This document shows, piece after piece, positions 57,117-64,000 of a stretch of 64,000 bases of DNA. Every line of letters begins with the position of its first letter. Position 1 is the stretch's first letter. The notes below the pieces were generated by a model that made no database searches, had not been told where the DNA came from, and saw nothing but the letters and a program-made list of their open reading frames with translations. This stretch comes from Austropuccinia psidii. Taxonomy: Eukaryota; Basidiomycota; Pucciniomycetes; Pucciniales; Sphaerophragmiaceae. The stretch covers positions 18,400,564 through 18,464,563 of the forward strand of contig JALGQZ010000009.1 of the NCBI GenBank assembly GCA_023105745.1, read 5' to 3'. Made by a program: the position numbers and the translations under genes.

Positions 57117-57639
57117 AAATCAATTATCTCAATACTGGAGCACTTCCATTTTGAAATTAATCATCCTATGAAAATATATGTAATATAAAAAACATACCCT
57201 AAAATTATTATCTTTCTCTTATTTATGAATTATGCAAGTAATGAAGTACCTTTTTATTCCCTCTTCTTGAATGTAATATTTATTACAGATTCAAGAAAGG
57301 TGTCAACCTTAATTCCTCAAAGTCATTTGAAAGAGAGGCTCACAAAAGAACATAATATATATTGAATTAATAGCACCAGTGTTTTAACCCATTACCTGCT
57401 TTGGATTTTTCTTTTAGAATTTTAGCCAGAATATATAAATATTGAAGAAAAATGTTTGTTTTGCTTTGAGAAGCTGGAAGTTTTTATTTACTCATCTCAT
57501 GGTAAAAATGAATAATTATTTTCAGCTTGATATGAATACATAAAATGGCCTACTAATAGCTTATTTAAGGTTCAGAACTATGAAAGATACATAGTTCTCC
57601 AATTTTTTTCCCTTAATAGTAATTTGACTTCACTATGTA
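57117..57639. other. No gene seen between E3 and a solo LTR
   Basis: AT-rich; begins with AAATC, the probable right target duplication of E3. No feature recognised. Confidence 0.5.
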
Positions 57640-59804
57640 TGTGAGCCTGTGAGGTATGTATAACATACCCATAAGGCCACAAATAACTTTATACACAGTT
57701 AAATTTGTCTTCAACAGACTTTTTTGAATTCAAAATAAAAAATAACAAAAAATAAGTATACCGTTTTTTTGGATAAACAAAGGTATAAAAATTATGTCAT
57801 TTTTGGATTCTACACCAATAATAACCTAGGGTACATCCATAAGGTGTTATACCCAAAAACATTTCTTTCTTATGTTATTGGAAGATTTAAGAATCTCACA
57901 GTACTAATTTAGATTTTTTAACATTTTTCAAAAATTGTTAAATTCAAGCTTAAATAAGCTTAAATTTAAAGTTGCATAAGGTTTATGCAAACTTACCAAA
58001 ATTTTAGTTAAAATTGAGGTGTTGTGTATATTTACTGAGTTGGCTAAGGATTTTCCATACAGAATGTAAATCCTGCATGAGCTCAATTTAAAAGGGTTTA
58101 AGGCCATAGCATGGCTTTGAATAAATAAAAGGGCAAAATCCACGCAGAAAGGTGGGACAAGGGAAAAAGACCAAATAGAGCTGGGGTACCCAACTTTTTG
58201 GATCTGCAAGGATTCAATTAAGGTTTTCCACCTATATTGGAGGATTTTCAACCTTATTTAAAATTTAAGATTAGACTTTGATCAAACATTAAAGTTTAAA
58301 CTGGTTTTATCCCAATTTAGACAGGAATTTCAAGCTGCCAAAGGGTAAATCCCAATATGAAGGCTTGAAATTAAGGTTTTAAGAACTGTCAAAACTTAAT
58401 TAAGCTTAAAAAGCTTAGATAAGCTTAAATGTTTAAGGTTACAAGCATTAAAACCTTATCAAAAGTTAAGCTTTGGTGTGTATTGCTATTTTATGTGGAA
58501 AAATAGCAATAACTTCAAAAATTCATTAAAAATCCAATTCTTAATGGATTTTCCTGAACATTTCACACAGCTTACAATTTAATATTATCTATATATAAAT
58601 AAAATTTCTAGTATCTTTTATGAATAAATTTCCTGGGTATTTAGGCTGGAAAATTACTCTTTTAATTAAAGCTCAAAGAAAATTATAATTTCTTTAAAGA
58701 TTAATTAAAAATTGAATTTAAGAGATTTCTGCTTGAAACTCTATTTTTAAGTTTTTCATGTGATGAACTTTAATTTAAATAAGTTTATTTATATTAAAAA
58801 CTTAAAATAATTAGTTTAAATGAGGTTTAAAGTTACATCGCGCTAAGAATAGCACCGGTAACTTTAAATTGGAATTAAAATTAAGTTACCTTAAGTTAAG
58901 AACTTTATTTTTAAGCATGATTTTCAGTTTTGACCTGAGCACGCCCTCTATATTGATTATGAATCATGAGAACTTCTCTGAAGGCATAAAAAGAGTCTTT
59001 TCATCACTGCTTTTGTCCATCAATCATTATCAATCCAATCATATTAGAAATTTAAACAGGTAAAGTTTTATAAAATATAAAATCTTATTATTGAAGTAAT
59101 TCTTATGTTATTTTATTCTTTATTAAGTAAAATCAAAGAATAGAAATCATAAAATTCAGATTATTGTTGTAATAACCAATAATATATTTTATTATATAAA
59201 ATTATCATCTTAAATATCTTCTAAAAATCCACAAATTCCTTTTAAAAACTCTTTAATCATAATTTTTATTATAAAAAGTTGTTTTATATTTGAAAGTATT
59301 GATTTTTGGCGTGTTTTTAACTTATAATTATTATTTAATATAATAACTGCTGTTGTTTAACTTGTTGTATTAAATAAATATTATAAGTAAGTTTTCTCTA
59401 AGGTTCTATATTTTTTTATCTAGTATTAGTTTTTTTTATAGAATTTTTCTATAAGAATTATTTCTGCACAGTGTGTGTTTCAATTCTTTTATAAATAATA
59501 TTTATATTATTTATAAGTGGTTAATATTCATATTTTCCACATGTAATTGTCTCATTAAGAGCTTTACACTTCTTATTGTTATAATTGTCAGTGACTATAA
59601 CAGTAATAGAATAATTATAATTTATTATAATTATTATATTTTTATAATAATAATTAAATTTTTTTTTTATATATAATTATTTTTAATAATTATATTTAAA
59701 TTTGTGGTCATAGTATTTCATTATATTATATATTTCTACTGAGGACAGTCATAGTACTCTTGATATTGCTACTATTATCAAGAGTCTCATAGACAAACCT
59801 TACA
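57640..59804 (+). repeat. Solo LTR, 2.16-kb family, plus orientation
   Basis: 2,165 bp from TGTGAGCCTGTGAGG to CAAACCTTACA, flanked by ATGTA at 57635-57639 and 59805-59809. Its start (CATACCCATAAGGCCACAAATAA) resembles the E2/E3 LTR start. No internal region of this family is in the window. Confidence 0.9.
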
Positions 59805-61078
59805 ATGTACATTCTTGGTGTAAAGCTATTACTTCAAAATTTGTCATATTGATCTATTTTATCACTTTAATATATGAAAATCTGAGATAATTTTAGTTTA
59901 TATTTCAAGAAAAATAGGGTAGGAGCTGCATCACAAATTTGAATATAGCTCCAATAACTAATATATCTCTACATTATGAATGAGATTATTTGTATAACTA
60001 TTGAAGAAAGGTAACCCTCAAGTATAAGCATGTTAAAATCCTTTTTGTTTAATTAATTTCCTATTTGACAGAACTACATTGAATTTAAACTCTTATTTTG
60101 ATTTGATTAGTTGATAGCTTCAGTCATTTTCAAAGAGATTTTTTGACTTTATCAATACCAAAGCATAAGAAGTGGAAATTTTTTAAATAATTGAGAGAAT
60201 GATTATCAAATTTCTCTATATTGAAAATTATTCAAAAGTATGCATCACACTATTACATACTCTAATTAAGCATTCATTTAAAACAGATAAACACATTCAA
60301 TTTCTATTAAATATTATTGAGAACCCCGTGTTTTAAATAAAGTGAAGGATTAATTTAATTGATTTGACATAAAGAGAATCACATATATAATGAAGGAAAA
60401 ATATTTAGTATAAAGAGGTTCTTTTATTGAATTTGTTCTTAAAAATTAATTTATAAACCTTCTGAAAGGTTTTGTAGTTGAATTTAATTTTATAAGCTTT
60501 TCCAACATGTGAGAATAATACATTGAGAATAATGAGCTGTTTAAAAAGTGTAGCTTATAAAGCTATATGTGAAGCTCTTTCAAGTGTATTCAAGATATAA
60601 TATGTGAAAGTTTCTTTCTTTTTTGGTTATTTCTGGTGGAAAAAGGATTCAAGCTTTGAGTAAAGTCAAAAATCCAAAGGACAGTCCAAATAAATAAGCT
60701 GGAAAAGTTTGGGAAATAAGCTTGAATAGAGACAAGTATCATGTACAAGCCATGTCCAACCAGCTTCAAGAATGGGGTGCAAACCACTTATTGAATCTTG
60801 AAATTCTTATGTGGACAATTTAGTAAGATTTTTACACATATTTTATTATTTTTAATGGGAATTTATGAGAATTATCCTCCCAGAAATTTCTGAACCTAAT
60901 AGTTAAGCTTATTTTGAAAGACTTGATTAAGTATTCTCTTGAATCATAGAGAATGGAATTTTATGTATTCAAACATCATAAAAATTGGCAAACATACCTT
61001 CATAAAAATCAAAAGAATATCTGTTGATCCTTTCAAAAGATATTGGGCTCAATGTAAACACTGGAGAAATATGAGAAC
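59805..61078. other. No gene firmly seen between two solo LTRs
   Basis: AT-rich spacer. A frame at about 60930-61078 runs into the next solo LTR and would continue in frame at 63241 if that LTR and one target copy were removed. It is not recognised. Confidence 0.35.
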
Positions 61079-63235
61079 TGTAAGGTTTGTCTATGAAACT
61101 CTTGATAATAGTAACAATATCAAGAGTACTATGACTGTCCTCAGTAGAAAAATATAATATAATACAATATTATAACCACAAATTTAAATATAATTATCAA
61201 AAATAATTATATAAAAACATAAATTTAATTATTATTATAAAATATAATAATAAAGAAATAATACTAATTATAATGAATTATAATTATTCTATTATTGTTA
61301 TAGTAACTGACAATTATAACAATAAGAAGTGTAAAGCTCTTAATGAGACAATTACATGTAGAAAATATAAATATTTAGCCACTTATAAGTGATATAAATA
61401 TTATTTATAAAAGAATTAAAACACAAACTGTGCAGAAATAATTCTTAGAAAAAAAAAATTTATCTAAAAAAACTAATAATAGATAAAAAATATATAGAAT
61501 TTGAGAGAAAACTTACTCATAATAAAAATTTAATACAACAGTTATTACATTAAATGATTATTATAAGTTAAAAAACACGCCAAAAATAAGTATTTTAAAT
61601 GATAAAACAACTTTTTTATGCTAAAAAATATGATTAAAGGTTTCTTAGAGGAATTTGTGGATTTCAAAAGATATTTTAAAGACAATAATTTTATAAAATA
61701 AAATATATTATAGGTGATTACAACAATAATCTAATTTCTATAATTTCAATTATTTGATTTAAGATTTATAAAGAATAAAATACTTAAGAAATACTTTAAT
61801 AATAAGATTTTATATATAATAAAACTTGAGCTGTTTAAATGTCTAATATGATTGGATTGATTAATTATGATGGACAAAAACAGTGATGAAAAGACTCTTT
61901 TTATGTCTACAGAGAAACACTCATGATTCATAATGAATATAGAGGGCGTGCTCAGGTCAAAACTGAAAAACCATGCTTAAAAAATAAAGTTTTTAACTTA
62001 AGGCAACTTATTTTTAATTCCAATTTAAAGTTACCAGTGTTATTCTTAACTCCAAGTGACTTTGATCCTCATTTAAAATAATTATTTCAAGTTTTACTAT
62101 ACAATAAGTTCATTTATATTAAAGTTCATCACATGAAAAACTTAAAAATAGAGTTTCAAGCAGAAATCTCTTAAACTCAATTTTTAACTAATTTTTAAAG
62201 AAATTCTAATTTCCTTTGAGCTTAATTAAAAGGGTAAATTAACAGGCTAATTATGCTGGAAATTTATTTATAAAAGATACTTAAAATTCAATTTATACAT
62301 AAATAATATTAAATTGTAAGCTGTGTGAAACCTTCAAGCAAATCCATTAAGAAGTGGATTTTTAATGAATTTTTGAAGTTATTACTATTTTTCCATGTAA
62401 AGTAGTAACACACACTAAACCTTACCTTTTGATAAGATTTTAATTCTTGTAACCTTAAGCTTTTAAGCTTAATTAAGTTTTGACAGTTCTTAAAAACTTA
62501 ATTTCAAGCCTGCATATTGGGATTTACCCTGTGGCAGCTTGAAATTCCTGTCCAATTTGGGATAAAACCAGTTTAAACTTTAAGGTTGGATCAAAGTCTA
62601 ATCTTAAAGTTTAAATAAGGTTGAAAATCCTCCAATACAGTTTGACAAGCTTAACTGAATCCTTGAAGATCCAAAAAGCTGGGTAGCCCAGCTCTATTTG
62701 GTCTTTTTCCTTTGTCCCACCTTTTTGCATGGATTTTGCCCTTTTATTTATTTAAAGCCATACTATGGCCTTAAGCCATTTTAAATTAAGTCCATGCAGG
62801 ATTTAAATCCTGCATGGCAAATTTTTAGCCAATTCAGTAAATATACACAACACCTCAATTTTAACTAAAATTTTGGTAGGTTTGCATAAACCTTATGCAA
62901 CTTTAAATTTAAGCTTATTCAAGATTAAATTTAACAATTTAAAAAATTTTAAAAAAAAGTTATATTAGTAATGTGAGTTTCCCAAATCTTCCAATAACAT
63001 AAGCAATAAGTATTTTTGGGTGTAACACCCTATGGGTGTACCCTAGGTTATTTTTGGTGTAGAATCCAAAAATGACATAATATTTATAACTTTGTTTATC
63101 CAAAAAAAAGTTATACTTTTTTTTGTTATTTTTTTATTTTAAATTCAATTAAAAAGTCTGTTAAAGACAAATTTAACTCTGTATAAAGTCATTTGTGGCC
63201 TTATGGGTATGTTATACATACCTCACAGCGTCACA
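61079..63235 (-). repeat. Solo LTR, 2.16-kb family, minus orientation
   Basis: 2,157 bp, inverted relative to the copy at 57640. The plus strand starts TGTAAGGTTTGTC and ends CACAGCGTCACA. AGAAC (61074-61078) and AGAAG (63236-63240) fit a target duplication with one change. Confidence 0.85.
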
Positions 63236-63840
63236 AGAAGAATAATAGGAGAATCAAGATCTTTGGTAGATGTTTTATGGAAAATATATTTAATATGAGA
63301 CTATGCCTCTCAGATATTGTGTCAATGAGTCCCTAGTCCCTAAAATGGAATGAAAAAGCTCTATTTCTAACTTGAGCTCTCATTATGATGTTGAGCTCAT
63401 ATCTCTCTCATTAGTACTTCCTATGTGTGATCTTTCTTTAAGAAATATCTCTTCCCGTGATTATTGAAAGATAAATAATAAACAAAAAACTCACAAAAAA
63501 TATTTTTTGCAACTTTTTTCCAACAAAGAATTTAACAAAAAGGATAAAATTACCAGACAAAAATATGTGACTAAGACATTTATGAAAATTAAGCTGAATT
63601 TCTTTCCATTATTAGAATTAATATTTGGATATATTTTTTCAAGGAAAGAGTAGCAGATACTATCTCTATTCTACTCCCATATAGTTTTTTTGTTAATTTA
63701 ATTTTACCCTTTTAGCTTTAACATACATTGTTTGATGGTGATATACATAATTTTTGTTTGAAGATGACTTTTTTTTGATGTATTTTTTTCAATTTTTTTT
63801 ATTTTATGATTTTTTAATATGTTACTATTTCTCTTTGGAA
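63236..63840. other. No gene firmly seen
   Basis: AT-rich with T tracts near the right end. Could include intron sequence of the reading frame that follows. Confidence 0.35.
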
Positions 63841-63842
63841 TT

Positions 63843-64000
63843 AAATTGAAAATCACAATAGCCATCCTTGGAAGACATGCGGCTGTAAAATCATTTCCAC
63901 CTGCCAACCTGGTTACAGTATGGCCCCTGCAATGGCTCCTACTGTGAAATTGTCGACAATTGTCAGCAATTTGACAGTAGTGGCCCCTTTCATTGCTGAT
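63843..64000 (+). CDS. Possible exon, Cys-rich, cut by window end
   Basis: After TTGAAAATCACAATAG (possible acceptor) the base composition turns coding-like. One frame reads KTCGCKIISTCQPGY. A second, shifted near 63920, reads YGPCNGSYCEIVDNCQQF, also Cys-rich. Regular Cys spacing suggests a secreted or extracellular domain, but no family is recognised, and a frameshift or intron would be needed to use both frames. Confidence 0.25.

Noticed and set aside
60590..60787. Minus-strand frame of 65 codons between the solo LTRs
   Set aside because: No homology recognised and no splice or start context.
1..64000. tRNA, rRNA, CRISPR arrays, bacterial operons, ribosome binding sites
   Set aside because: No B-box-like tRNA pattern, no repeat-spacer array and no prokaryotic gene organisation; the window is eukaryotic.

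Overview
The window is AT-rich eukaryotic DNA from a basidiomycete fungus, most likely a rust (Pucciniales) and probably Austropuccinia psidii. I base this on four things: a copia gag with the rust-type Cys/His tail, small introns with ACTAAC- or CTGAC-like branch points, very dense and nested LTR retrotransposons, and reading frames at 850-2080 and in the Ty3 element at 42-52 kb that resemble very abundant predicted proteins I recall from A. psidii. The species name is recollection and was not checked against a database.

Layout. 1-3224: no gene, but two dispersed repeat fragments. 3230-8302: a young, nearly intact Ty1/copia element on the minus strand. 8308-12440: the only stretch that looks like host DNA, with a 397-bp MITE candidate and a nine-exon gene (minus strand, 11786 to 9709) for a multi-pass membrane protein resembling the DUF6534 family. 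12440-12954 and 23572-24365: remains of a hAT transposon whose ninth codon is split by a 10.6-kb Ty3 element (E1, minus strand, 12955-23571). 24370-28752: repeat relics and one solo LTR with a perfect target duplication. 28753-57116: one Ty3 element (E3, minus strand) carrying two later insertions, a relative on the plus strand (E2, 29545-38227) inside its 3' LTR and a second Ty3 family (E4, 42276-51958) inside its polyprotein region. 57117-64000: two inverted 2.16-kb solo LTRs of a further family, unannotated AT-rich DNA, and a Cys-rich reading frame cut by the window end.

The most interesting structure is shared by all four Ty3 elements. Upstream of gag lies a leader exon with an in-phase 5' splice site. 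The gag ATG sits inside the following 64-86 nt intron, 11-20 bases from its 3' end. Unspliced RNA therefore starts Gag. Splicing removes the Gag start and joins the leader to a second reading frame (called ORF-A here), which overlaps the 5' third of gag in the +1 frame. ORF-A is open in E2 and E4, although their gag-pol frames carry many stops and frameshifts.

The Ty3 elements encode Gag (coiled coil, capsid-like region, CCHC knuckle), protease, reverse transcriptase, RNase H and integrase with a diverged chromodomain-like tail. All four are disabled by multiple lesions. The copia element is interrupted only by one UGA between gag and protease. No tRNA, rRNA or CRISPR array was seen.
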